Assembly: GCF_019805165.1 (NCBI RefSeq)
Contig: NZ_RWIJ01000004.1
Location: forward strand, 3,762 to 67,761
Length of the DNA: 64,000 nt
From: Azospirillum sp. 412522
GTDB taxonomy: Bacteria > Pseudomonadota > Alphaproteobacteria > Azospirillales > Azospirillaceae
Reading direction: 5' to 3'
Translations under genes and position numbers: made by a program
Shown: in pieces, positions 50,108 to 58,105 of the stretch
How positions within the stretch are numbered: the stretch's first letter is position 1
Layout: each line of letters starts with the position of its first letter
Notes under the pieces: model-generated
The model's database searches: none
Told to the model about the DNA's origin: nothing
What the model saw: only the letters and a program-made list of their open reading frames with translations

Positions 50108-51628
50108 CATGACCGCTCCCATCTGCCAAGGGGCGAATTCATCGGCGCCGACGCTGAGTTCCTCGCTCTTGGTCTTGCGGCCCGACGCGGTGTCGAGGAC
50201 CAGCTGGAAGATGGCGCGGCCGATTTCCTCGATGGAGGCGTCGCCGGTTGCGATGGCGCCGCAATCGATGTCCATGTCGTCCGGCATCCGGCGGAACAGC
50301 GTGCTGTTGGTCGCCAGCTTCAGGCTGGGCGTCGGCTTGCAGCCGAACACCGACCCGCGGCCGGTGGTGAAGCACAGCACGTTGGCGCCGCCCGCCACCT
50401 GGCCGGTCGCCGACACCGGGTCGTAGCCGGGCGTGTCCATGAAGACGAAGCCCTTGTCGGTGATCGGCTCGGCATAGCGGTAGACGGCGGTCATCGGGGT
50501 GGTGCCGCCCTTGGCCACCGCGCCCAGCGACTTCTCCAGGATGGTGGTCAGGCCGCCCTTCTTGTTGCCGGGCGACGGGTTGTTGTTCATCTCGCCGCCG
50601 GTGCGGCTGGTGTAGTCCTCCCACCAGCCGATGCGCTCGACCAGCGCCTCGCCCACCTCGCGGCGGACGGCGCGGCGGGTCAGCAGATGCTCGGCGCCAT
50701 AGACCTCCGGCGTCTCGCTCAGCACGGCGGTGCCGCCGTTGCGGACCAGCAGGTCGACGGCATAGCCCAGCGCCGGGTTGGCGGTGATGCCCGAATAGCC
50801 GTCGGAGCCGCCGCATTGCAGCGCCAGCGTCAGGTGGCTGGCCGGCAGGGTCTGGCGGGTGACGTCGTTGATCTCCGGCAGCAGCGCCTCGATCCGGCGG
50901 ATGCCCTCGCGGGCCGCCGCCGCGGTGCCGCCCATGTCCTGGATGCCGATGGGGATGACGCGGGCGCCTTCCTCCAGGCCGGTGGCCTCCATCAGCTTGT
51001 CGATCTGGTTCACCTCGCAGCCGAGGCCGAGCAGGATCACCGCGGCGAAGTTCGGATGGCGGGCATAGCCGGCAATGGTCCGGCGCAGCGTGTCCATCAC
51101 CTCGCCGCTGCCGGCCATGCCGCAGCCGTAGCCGTGGGTCAGCGCGACGACGCCGTCGATGTTGGGATAGGCGGCCAGGGCGGACCCGCGGAAATGGTCG
51201 GCGATCATCCGCGCCGCGGTGGCGGAGCAGTTCACCGAGGTCAGCACGCCGATGTAGTTGCGGGTGGCGACGCGGCCGTCCGGGCGAACGATGCCCTGGA
51301 AGGTGGCGCGCTCGGCCTCCGGGATCGGCTCGACCGGGTGGACGTCGGCGCCGAAGGCGTAGTCGCGCTCGAAATCGCTGCCCATGCCCATGTTGTGGAC
51401 GTGGACATGGTCGCCCGGCTGGATCGCCGCGGTGGCGAAGCCGATGACCTGATTGTATTTGCGCACCGGTTCGCCCGGCGCGATGGCGCGCACCGCGACC
51501 TTGTGCCCGGCCGGCACCGGCCCGGTGGTCGCGACTTCCGTGCCGGGCAGGGCGGTGCCGGGCTCCAGGTCGGCGCCGGCGACGACGACGTTGTCGGCGG
51601 GGTGCAGGCGGATGGTCAGCGATGCCAT
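50105..51628 (-). CDS. uxaA: Altronate dehydratase family protein
   Basis: A 507-aa enzyme joining the SAF-like N-terminal domain (about 1-90; DNVVVAGADLEPGT, HVHVHNMGMG) to the UxaA/GarD catalytic domain (LTHGYGCGMAGSG, LALQCGGSDGYSGITANPALG, NNNPSPGNKKGGLTT). It dehydrates altronate to 2-keto-3-deoxygluconate. Galactarate dehydratase GarD is similar; the uxaC and kdgK neighbours favour altronate. The ATG at 51628 is the conserved start. Length is close to E. coli UxaA (495). Confidence 0.9.
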   Translation of the reverse strand: MASLTIRLHPADNVVVAGADLEPGTALPGTEVATTGPVPAGHKVAVRAIAPGEPVRKYNQVIGFATAAIQPGDHVHVHNMGMGSDFERDYAFGADVHPVEPIPEAERATFQGIVRPDGRVATRNYIGVLTSVNCSATAARMIADHFRGSALAAYPNIDGVVALTHGYGCGMAGSGEVMDTLRRTIAGYARHPNFAAVILLGLGCEVNQIDKLMEATGLEEGARVIPIGIQDMGGTAAAAREGIRRIEALLPEINDVTRQTLPASHLTLALQCGGSDGYSGITANPALGYAVDLLVRNGGTAVLSETPEVYGAEHLLTRRAVRREVGEALVERIGWWEDYTSRTGGEMNNNPSPGNKKGGLTTILEKSLGAVAKGGTTPMTAVYRYAEPITDKGFVFMDTPGYDPVSATGQVAGGANVLCFTTGRGSVFGCKPTPSLKLATNSTLFRRMPDDMDIDCGAIATGDASIEEIGRAIFQLVLDTASGRKTKSEELSVGADEFAPWQMGAVM

Positions 51629-51657
51629 GGAAAGATGTCCTTGAGGAGACGTGATGG

Positions 51658-51814
51658 TCCCTCTCCCGCCCCGGGGGGGAGGGAGGGGACCCACGAAGTG
51701 GGGAGGGTGAGGGGGCGGCCGAGAATCCCGAACCGCATGGCTTCGTGCCTAACCCCTCCCCCTTCCCACCGCTTTGCGGCGGGCCCCTTCCCTCTCCCGG
51801 GACGGGAGAGGGAG
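51658..51814. repeat. REP-like paired inverted repeat, family 2 copy B
   Basis: CCCTCTCCCGCCCCGGGGGG at the left, GGGACCCACGAAGTGGGGAG inside, and an inverted CCCTCTCCCGGGACGGGAG unit at the right (51790-51812). Very similar to 41561-41707. It fills the gap between uxaC and uxaA. Confidence 0.8.
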
Positions 51815-51824
51815 AGTCAACCAA

Positions 51825-53225
51825 TCACAGCTTGTAGGCGTTCTTGGCGAGGCGGTAGGCGAGGTCGACGGCCAGTTCCGCGGCCTCGTCCTCGGCCAGC
51901 CGGTGCTCGGCGACCAGACGGGCGAGGAAGCTGCAATCGACGCGGCGCGACACGTCGTGGCGGGCCGGGATCGAGCAGAAGGCGCGGGTGTCGTCGTTGA
52001 AGCCCACCGTGTTGTAGAAGCCGGCGGTCTCCGTGATCATCTCGCGGTAGCGGCGCATGCCCTCGGGGCTGTCGTGGAACCACCAGGCCGGGCCGACGCG
52101 CAGCGCCGGGTAATGGCCCGCCAGCGGCGCCAGCTCGCGGGAATAGCTGTCCTCGTCCAGCGTGAACAGGATGATTGTCAGGTCGCGCTCGTTGCCGAAG
52201 CGGTCGAGCAGCGGCTTCAGCGCCCGCACATACTCGGTGCCGCTCGGGATGTCGGCGCCCTTGTCGCGGCCGAAGCGCTGGAACACCAAATCGTTGTGGT
52301 TGCGGAAGCTGCCAGGGTGGATCTGCATGACCAGACCGTCCTCCAGGCTCATCCGCGCCATTTCGGTCAGCATCTGGGCGCGGAACAGCTCGGCCTCGTT
52401 GGCCGTGGCGCCGCCGCGGCGGACGATGTCGAACAGCTTCTCGGCCTCGGCGCGCGGCAGATCGGCGGTCGCCGCCGTCGGATGGCCGTGGTCGGTCGAG
52501 GTGGCGCCATAGCTCTTGAAATAGAGGCGGCGGTCGGCCAGGGCGGCGAGGTAGCCGTCCCAGGTCGCGGTGTCCTTGCCGGTGATGCGGGCCAGCTCGG
52601 CGAGGTTGTCGCGGAAGCCCTCGAACTCCGGATCGACGACCGGGTCGGGACGGAAGGCGGTGATGACCCGGCCCTTCCAGCCGCTCTCGCGGATCGCCTT
52701 GTGGTGCACCAGCGGGTCGAGCGGCGATTCGGTGGTCGCCAGCACTTCGAGGTTGAAGCGCTCGAACAGGGCGCGCGGACGGAACTCCGGCTTGCGCAGG
52801 CACTCCTCGATCTGGTCGTAGATGCGGTCGGCGCTGGCGGCGCTCAGGCGTTCGGTGACGCCGAACACCGTCTCGAAGGCGTGGGTCAGCCACATCGAGG
52901 TGGGCGTGCCGCGGAACAGGTGCCAGTTGGAGGCCAGCAGGCGCCAGATGGCGCGCGAGTCGGTCGAGGTCTCCCCGCCGTCCTTGCGCGGAACGCCCAG
53001 CTGTTCCAGCGGAATTCCCTGGCTGTAGAGCATGCGGAATGCATAATGGTCGGGCTTGACGAACAGGCTTGCCGGATCGGGGAACGCCTCGTTCTGCGCG
53101 AACCAGGACGGATCGGTGTGGCCGTGCGGGCTGACGATCGGCAGGGCGGCGACTTCGCCATACAGGCGGCGCGCGATGTCGCGTTGCGTCGGGTCGCTCG
53201 GGAAAAGACGGTCGGGGTGAAGCAT
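51825..53225 (-). CDS. uxaC: Glucuronate/galacturonate isomerase
   Basis: A 466-aa amidohydrolase-fold isomerase converting D-galacturonate to tagaturonate and D-glucuronate to fructuronate. Seen: ALPIVSPHGHTDPSWFA (metal ligands), YAFRMLYSQGI, GTPTSMWLTHAFETVFG and WWFHDSPEGMRRYREMITE, all strongly conserved in UxaC. Length matches E. coli (470). It is first in uxaC-uxaA-eamA-kdgK, with operator copy c about 90 bp upstream and the second GntR gene divergent. Confidence 0.97.
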   Translation of the reverse strand: MLHPDRLFPSDPTQRDIARRLYGEVAALPIVSPHGHTDPSWFAQNEAFPDPASLFVKPDHYAFRMLYSQGIPLEQLGVPRKDGGETSTDSRAIWRLLASNWHLFRGTPTSMWLTHAFETVFGVTERLSAASADRIYDQIEECLRKPEFRPRALFERFNLEVLATTESPLDPLVHHKAIRESGWKGRVITAFRPDPVVDPEFEGFRDNLAELARITGKDTATWDGYLAALADRRLYFKSYGATSTDHGHPTAATADLPRAEAEKLFDIVRRGGATANEAELFRAQMLTEMARMSLEDGLVMQIHPGSFRNHNDLVFQRFGRDKGADIPSGTEYVRALKPLLDRFGNERDLTIILFTLDEDSYSRELAPLAGHYPALRVGPAWWFHDSPEGMRRYREMITETAGFYNTVGFNDDTRAFCSIPARHDVSRRVDCSFLARLVAEHRLAEDEAAELAVDLAYRLAKNAYKL

Positions 53226-53559
53226 CGGAAGCCTCTACGCTGCAAAAAGGGGTAAAGCAGGGTGGGGAAAAGGCGGGGTCCGTGCGGGGGACCGTCCCTA
53301 CCGGCTGGCCGTATAATATTAATATATCAGATATGATTGCAAGCCCAATCGTTCCTGCCGCGGGGTATCGGTGCCTGGAAAGGCTGCGCCCAGACGCCGC
53401 ACCCCTTCGCCGCACCCCTTCGCCGCATTCGGTCGCCGGAAAGTCGGGGGTGGAAGGCTGGGGATGGATTTGACCTTGATGAAGGGGGACGGCTAGATTG
53501 CAGGGTATGATGAACATCGCAAGGATGGCGGACCGCCGCTCCTTTGCACGCCTGCCGGA
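53226..53559. other. 334-bp divergent promoter region uxaC / gntR2
   Basis: It contains operator copy c (53316-53329), a second AT-rich tail to 53340, and a short tandem repeat: CGCCGCACCCCTT twice at 53395-53420 followed by a partial third unit. No gene visible. Confidence 0.65.
53316..53329. promoter_or_regulatory. Uronate-type operator, copy c (TGATATATTAATAT, minus strand)
   Basis: Read on the minus strand it matches the six-site consensus at every position. It lies 91 bp upstream of uxaC and about 230 bp upstream of gntR2, so it could control both. Embedded in a 30-bp AT-rich block. Confidence 0.7.
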
Positions 53560-54342
53560 ATGGAGCCATCGGTGAAGAAGGTCGCGACGACAGAGGATGA
53601 AGGCGGCCTCACCCCCGCAACCATGCGCCGTGCCGCGGCTCCGGCGGCGGCCGTCCGTCCGCCGCGCCGTGCCGCGACGGTGGCGTCGCGCATCTACCGC
53701 GACCTGCGGGCGGAGATCGTTTCGCTGAAGCGCAAGCCCGGCGACGCCATCGCCGAAAAGCAGATCGCCGAGGCTTATGGCGTCAGCCGCACGCCGGTGC
53801 GCGAGGCGGTGCTGAAGCTGGCCGACGAAGGGCTGATCGAGATTTTCCCGCAGTCCGGCACCTTCGTGTCGCGCATCCCGCTGGACGCCCTGCCGGAAGC
53901 CTTCGCCATCCGCAAGGCGCTGGAGGAGGCGACGGTGCGCTATGCCGCGGCGCGGGCCAGCCGCAGCCAGATCGCGGCGCTGCGCGCCAATCTGGAATTG
54001 CAGCGCGAGATGCAGGAGGCCGCCAATTACGAAGGCTTCCATCAGGCCGACGAGTCGTTCCACGCGCTGATCGCGGAGATCGCCGGCTATCCCGGATTCT
54101 GGACGCTGATCCAGCAGACCAAGGTGCAGATCGACCGCTACCGACTGCTGACCCTGCCGGTGCGCGGCCGCATCGCCGAGGTGATCGCCGAGCACTCCGC
54201 CATCCTCGAGGCGGTGGCGGCCAACGATCCCGCGGCCGCCATCAAGGCTCTGGACGACCATCTGGACGACCTGCAGATCTCGGTCGCCGACATCCGCCGC
54301 GACTACCCGCGCTACTTCACCGCGCCCGGCGATCCGGTCTGA
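53560..54342 (+). CDS. GntR-family (FadR/FCD) regulator, paralogue 2
   Basis: A 260-aa regulator with the same layout as paralogue 1: variable N-terminus (1-40), GntR winged helix (about 44-110; IAEKQIAEAYGVSRTPVREA, IFPQSGTFVSRI) and FCD domain (about 115-245; FHQADESFHALI). The DNA-recognition helix is identical to that of paralogue 1 (YGVSRTPVREA), consistent with a shared operator. Divergent from uxaC and convergent with kdgF, so it sits inside the uronate cluster and is the most likely uronate sensor. Confidence 0.92.
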   Translation: MEPSVKKVATTEDEGGLTPATMRRAAAPAAAVRPPRRAATVASRIYRDLRAEIVSLKRKPGDAIAEKQIAEAYGVSRTPVREAVLKLADEGLIEIFPQSGTFVSRIPLDALPEAFAIRKALEEATVRYAAARASRSQIAALRANLELQREMQEAANYEGFHQADESFHALIAEIAGYPGFWTLIQQTKVQIDRYRLLTLPVRGRIAEVIAEHSAILEAVAANDPAAAIKALDDHLDDLQISVADIRRDYPRYFTAPGDPV

Positions 54343-54354
54343 GGACCGGGGGGC

Positions 54355-54723
54355 TTACTTGGCGTCCGCCGCGGCGTAGGCCACCGGCTCGCCCAGGAAA
54401 TCCTCGCGGATCGGCGTGAAGATGTCGAGCAGCACGCCCGGCTCCAGCGCCACGACGCCATGCAGGATGTTGGACGGCACCATATAGCCGTCGCCGGCGT
54501 TCAGCCGCTTGGTCCGGCCGTCGATGGTGACGTCGAAGGAGCCCTTCTCCACCACGGCGCACTGGACATGGGGATGGCGATGCTGCGCGCCGATGGCGCC
54601 GGCCTCGAACTCCACCCGCACCATCATCATCGTGTCGTTGTAGCCCAGGATCTTGCGGCGCACGCCGTCGCCCAGATCCTGCCACGGGATGTCGTCCGCG
54701 GTCACGAACACGTCGGTGGTCAT
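54355..54723 (-). CDS. kdgF: KdgF-like cupin
   Basis: A 122-aa single-domain cupin with the metal-binding motif HRHPHVQCAVVEKGSF and a second strand motif PSNILHGVVALEPG. KdgF proteins convert the 4,5-unsaturated uronate released from pectin or alginate into the open-chain keto form that KduI uses. Its position as third gene behind kduI and kduD supports that role. Cupins are diverse, so the activity is inferred from context. Confidence 0.85.
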   Translation of the reverse strand: MTTDVFVTADDIPWQDLGDGVRRKILGYNDTMMMVRVEFEAGAIGAQHRHPHVQCAVVEKGSFDVTIDGRTKRLNAGDGYMVPSNILHGVVALEPGVLLDIFTPIREDFLGEPVAYAAADAK

Positions 54724-54786
54724 GCTTTGAATTCCTCCCCTGTCGGACGCCGTCCCCGCATTGGGGCGGGGACGGGCCGCGTCATG

Positions 54787-55545
54787 TCAGCGCGCCAGCC
54801 AGCCGCCGTCGACCGGCAGGATGGTGCCATGGATGTAGTCGGCCGCTTCCGACGCCAGGAATACCGCCGGACCGCCGATGTCGGACGGCAGGCTCCAGCG
54901 TCCGGCCGGGATGCGGCCGAGGATCTCGGCGCTGCGGTTCTCGTCGGCACGGAGCGCCGCGGTGTTGTTGGTGGCGACATAGCCCGGCGCGATGGCATTC
55001 ACGTTGATGCCTTTGCCGGCCCATTCGCAGGCCAGAAGCTTGGTGATGCCGGCGACGCCGCTCTTGGAGGCGGTGTAGGACGGCACGCGGATGCCGCCCT
55101 GGAAGGAGAGCATGGACGCGATGTTGATGATCTTGCCCTTGCGGCCCCCGGCGATGGCGTAGCGGCCGAAGGCCTGGCAGAGGAAGAACACCGTCTTGAG
55201 GTTGAGGTTCATCACCGCGTCCCAGTCGGCTTCGGAGAAGTCGACGGCATCGGCGCGGCGGATCATGCCCGCGTTGTTGACCAGGATGTCCAGCCCGCCG
55301 AGCTTGGCGACCGTCTCCTCCACCAGCCCCTGGACCGGGGCGATGGAGGTCAGGTCGGCGTGGATGCCGAGGAATTTGCGGCCGGTCGCCTCGACCAGAC
55401 CCTTGGTCTCGTCCAGCGACACCACGTCGACGGCGGCGATGTCGGCGCCGGCCTGGGCCAGCGCCAGGGCGATGCCCTGGCCGATGCCGGTGTTGGCGCC
55501 GGTGACCAGCGCCACCTTGCCGGTCAGGTCGAACGAAATGCTCAT
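54787..55545 (-). CDS. kduD: 2-dehydro-3-deoxy-D-gluconate 5-dehydrogenase
   Basis: A 252-aa SDR enzyme with VTGANTGIGQGIALALA, NNAGMIRRADAVDFSEADWD, the Tyr-Lys motif SYTASKSG and the KduD-typical INVNAIAPGYVATNNTAALR. It reduces 2,5-diketo-3-deoxygluconate to KDG with NADH. It is 45 bp after kduI and 63 bp before kdgF on the same strand. The KDG formed would feed kdgK 6 kb away. Confidence 0.95.
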   Translation of the reverse strand: MSISFDLTGKVALVTGANTGIGQGIALALAQAGADIAAVDVVSLDETKGLVEATGRKFLGIHADLTSIAPVQGLVEETVAKLGGLDILVNNAGMIRRADAVDFSEADWDAVMNLNLKTVFFLCQAFGRYAIAGGRKGKIINIASMLSFQGGIRVPSYTASKSGVAGITKLLACEWAGKGINVNAIAPGYVATNNTAALRADENRSAEILGRIPAGRWSLPSDIGGPAVFLASEAADYIHGTILPVDGGWLAR

Positions 55546-55590
55546 GGTTGGTTTCCGTTCTTATGAGTTGGTTTCATATCCGGCGGCGCG

Positions 55591-56427
55591 TCAGCGCAGG
55601 CGGTCCATGGCGACGAAGTCCATGTCCGTGAAGTCCTGGTTGTCGCCGCCCATCGCCCAGATGAAGGTGTAGTTGCGGGTGCCGACGCCGGAATGGATCG
55701 ACCAGGGCGGGGAGATCACCGCCTGCTCGTTGGCGACGACGATGTGGCGGGTCTGCTCCGGCTCGCCCATCAGGTGGACGACGCGGGCGTCATCCGGCAG
55801 GTCGAAGTAGAAATACACCTCGCAGCGCCGGTCATGGGTGTGGCACGGCATCGTGTTCCACATGTTGTTCGGCTTCAGCACCGTCATGCCCAGCACCAGC
55901 TGCGCCGTGCGGACCACGTCCGGGTGGATCATCTGGTAGATGGTGCGCTCGTTCGACTGGGCCGGGTCGCCGAGATGCACGGCCTTGGCCTGGCCGATCG
56001 AGATCTTCATCGTCTCGAACCGGGCATGGGCGGGGGTGCTGTTCAGGTAGAACTTGGCCGGCTCGCGTCGGTCCAGGCTTTCGAAGACGACGTCCTTGCT
56101 GCCCATCGCGACATAGAGCGCGTCGCGCGGCGCCAGTTCATAGACCGCGCCGTCGACGGTGACGCGGCCGGCGCCGCCGACATTGACCACGCCCAGCTCG
56201 CGCCGGTCGAGGAAGTTGGGCGAGCCGATCTCCTTGGAGGAGTCCAGCTTCAGCGGGCCGGCGACCGGCATGGCGCCGCCGACGACGAAGCGGTCGATGT
56301 GGCTGTAGGTGAAGACGGTCTCGTCCGCCTCGAACAGGGTCGGGACCAGGAAATGGTCGCGCAGCGTCTCGGTGTCGAAAGCGCGGACCGCGTCGGGGTG
56401 GGAAGCGTGCCGGACGGAGATTTTCAT
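55591..56427 (-). CDS. kduI: 5-dehydro-4-deoxy-D-glucuronate isomerase
   Basis: A 278-aa isomerase, exactly the E. coli KduI length, converting 5-keto-4-deoxyuronate to 2,5-diketo-3-deoxygluconate. Seen: IGSPNFLDRRELGVVNVGG, and the zinc-site segment NTMPCHTHDRRCEVYFYFD. The ATG at 56427 is the conserved start; the longer frame is unsupported. It is first in kduI-kduD-kdgF, with operator copy d 56 bp upstream. Confidence 0.96.
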   Translation of the reverse strand: MKISVRHASHPDAVRAFDTETLRDHFLVPTLFEADETVFTYSHIDRFVVGGAMPVAGPLKLDSSKEIGSPNFLDRRELGVVNVGGAGRVTVDGAVYELAPRDALYVAMGSKDVVFESLDRREPAKFYLNSTPAHARFETMKISIGQAKAVHLGDPAQSNERTIYQMIHPDVVRTAQLVLGMTVLKPNNMWNTMPCHTHDRRCEVYFYFDLPDDARVVHLMGEPEQTRHIVVANEQAVISPPWSIHSGVGTRNYTFIWAMGGDNQDFTDMDFVAMDRLR

Positions 56428-56482
56428 GGGAAGGGTCCTTTTAAATCTGTGCAGCCGGCGGTCCGGCGGTTCTGGAGCCATC

Positions 56483-56496
56483 ATACTAATATACTA
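56483..56496. promoter_or_regulatory. Uronate-type operator, copy d (TAGTATATTAGTAT, minus strand)
   Basis: Differs from copy a at positions 2 and 3 only. It lies 56 bp upstream of the kduI start and 127 bp from copy e, which fronts the divergent mgsA gene. Confidence 0.68.
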
Positions 56497-56622
56497 GTAA
56501 GCCGGGCAAGCTCTAATGATGGAGTGCCGGACATTTCAGACGGCGGAGGGTGCGACAAAGTCGCAGGAGCGAAGGGGGATTGCAGTAGGGTCGGGGAGGC
56601 CGCGTTGCGCCGGCCGCAAAGG

Positions 56623-56636
56623 TAATATATTAGTGA
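56623..56636. promoter_or_regulatory. Uronate-type operator, copy e (TAATATATTAGTGA)
   Basis: Keeps the ATATATTAGT core; 11 of 14 positions match copy a. It ends 27 bp before the mgsA start, where a repressor would block the promoter, so mgsA appears to have its own site rather than sharing that of kduI. Confidence 0.62.
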
Positions 56637-56662
56637 ACGGTCTTCGACCGGAGTGTCCAGCC

Positions 56663-57121
56663 ATGTCCACCCAGCAATCCAGCCGGCAGCCCCGCAAACG
56701 CATCGCCCTCGTCGCCCACGACGCCCGCAAGGCGGATCTCATCGCCTGGATCGGCGCCAACATTGCGGCATTGGACGGCCACGCCTTCTGGGCGACCGGC
56801 ACCACCGGCCAGAAGGTGCGCGACGCCCATCCCGGCCTGGACGTGACCCCGCTGAAGAGCGGCCCGCTGGGCGGCGACCAGCAGATCGGCGCGATGATCG
56901 CGGAGGGACGGATCGACCTGCTGGTCTTCTTCGTCGATCCGATGACCGCCCAACCGCACGATGTCGATGTGAAGGCGCTGACCCGGCTGGCGACGCTCTA
57001 TAACATCCCGATGGCCTGCAACGAGGCGACGGCCGACATGATCGTCTCCTCCGCCCATTTCGCAAGCGGCTACGCCCCGCGCGCCGCCAGCTTCACGGAT
57101 TACGAGACGCGCAAGGTGTGA
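56663..57121 (+). CDS. mgsA: Methylglyoxal synthase
   Basis: A 152-aa enzyme, the E. coli length, converting dihydroxyacetone phosphate to methylglyoxal and phosphate. Seen: [25 protein letters not shown], the phosphate-binding and catalytic [34 protein letters not shown] (catalytic Asp) and [13 protein letters not shown]. The ATG at 56663 has CGGAG upstream. It is divergent from kduI and carries operator copy e, which places it in the uronate regulon, an unusual setting for this bypass enzyme. Confidence 0.95.
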   Translation: MSTQQSSRQPRKRIALVAHDARKADLIAWIGANIAALDGHAFWATGTTGQKVRDAHPGLDVTPLKSGPLGGDQQIGAMIAEGRIDLLVFFVDPMTAQPHDVDVKALTRLATLYNIPMACNEATADMIVSSAHFASGYAPRAASFTDYETRKV

Positions 57122-57151
57122 GGGCGTGCCGGCGGCGGCGCACGCCTGTCG

Positions 57152-57910
57152 TCAGGCCGTGAAATACTGCGGATAGGCGCGCTGGACGTCGGCGATGCCC
57201 AGCTGCAGGTCGGTCAGGTGGTGGCGCAGTTCGGCGACGGCGCGGTCGGGGTCGCGGGCGGCGACCGCCTCGACGACGGCGCCATGTTCGGTCAGCGCCT
57301 TGTCCATCCGGCCGGCCGCCGGCAGCGTCAGGTGGCGGTAGCGGTCGACCTGCCGCTTGACCTGCTGGGTCACCGCCCAGAAGCCGGGATAGCCGGAGAT
57401 CTCCGCCAGCAGCGCGTGGAACGCTTCGTCCGCCTCGTGGAAGCCGTCGAAATCGCCGGCCTCCTTCATCTCGCGCTGGAGTTCCAGGTTGGCGCGCAGG
57501 CGGGCGATCTGGCTGCCGGTCGCCTGTTCGGCGGCGTAGCGCACCGTCGCCTCCTCCAGAGCGCGGCGGATGGCGATGGCCTCCGGCAGGCCGCTGATCG
57601 GGATGCGGGCGACGAAGGTGCCGGATTGCGGGAATACCTCCACCAGACCTTCGTCGGCCAGCTTCAGCATCGCTTCGCGCACCGGCGTGCGGCTGACGCC
57701 ATAGGCCTCCGCCACCTCCTTCTCGATCACCGGATCGCCCGGCTTGCGGCGAAGGGAGACGATGTCGTCGCGCAGGTTGCGGTAGATGGTGCCCGACACG
57801 GTGGCGCCGCGGTGGGCCGGCCTTGCGGTCGCGCTGGCGGGCCGGCGCCGGCGGCGGCGCACCGGTGCGGCCACGGCCACCATGTTCGAATCGCCCGCGT
57901 TGGAATCCAT
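57152..57910 (-). CDS. GntR-family (FadR/FCD) regulator, paralogue 3
   Basis: A 252-aa regulator with an Arg-rich N-terminus (VRRRRRRPASATARP), GntR winged helix (about 35-105; IEKEVAEAYGVSRTPVREA, VFPQSGTFVARI) and FCD domain (about 110-245; FHEADEAFHALL). It shares the recognition helix with paralogues 1 and 2. I prefer the ATG at 57910 because an upstream ATG (57946) lies only 10 bp from operator copy f and lacks a ribosome site. It is convergent with mgsA. Confidence 0.9.
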   Translation of the reverse strand: MDSNAGDSNMVAVAAPVRRRRRRPASATARPAHRGATVSGTIYRNLRDDIVSLRRKPGDPVIEKEVAEAYGVSRTPVREAMLKLADEGLVEVFPQSGTFVARIPISGLPEAIAIRRALEEATVRYAAEQATGSQIARLRANLELQREMKEAGDFDGFHEADEAFHALLAEISGYPGFWAVTQQVKRQVDRYRHLTLPAAGRMDKALTEHGAVVEAVAARDPDRAVAELRHHLTDLQLGIADVQRAYPQYFTA

Positions 57911-57955
57911 GCTCGTCCCGTTCCTGTCGTCGGCGGTCGATGCCATTGGCCGCAG

Positions 57956-57969
57956 CGACTAATATATCG
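57956..57969. promoter_or_regulatory. Uronate-type operator, copy f (CGATATATTAGTCG, minus strand)
   Basis: Keeps the ATATATTAGT core and is flanked by an extra inverted repeat, AGCGA (57954-57958) and TCGCT (57967-57971). It lies 46 bp upstream of the preferred start of the third GntR gene, suggesting autoregulation. Confidence 0.62.
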
Positions 57970-58105
57970 CTGCGCTTCCGCGGGCGGAAAGCCTTTTGCC
58001 GCGGGATATTCGCCGCAAATTCATGGCTGACCAGTGACGGCCGAAGGGGGAGCGGATGTGCACGGCACCCGCTCCCCGAAGACCAGCTCCTTGGTGCTTC
58101 CCCCC

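Noticed and set aside
53395..53430. CGCCGCACCCCTT tandem repeat as a regulator binding array
   Set aside because: Only about 2.7 units of low-complexity GC sequence; more likely slippage than an operator.
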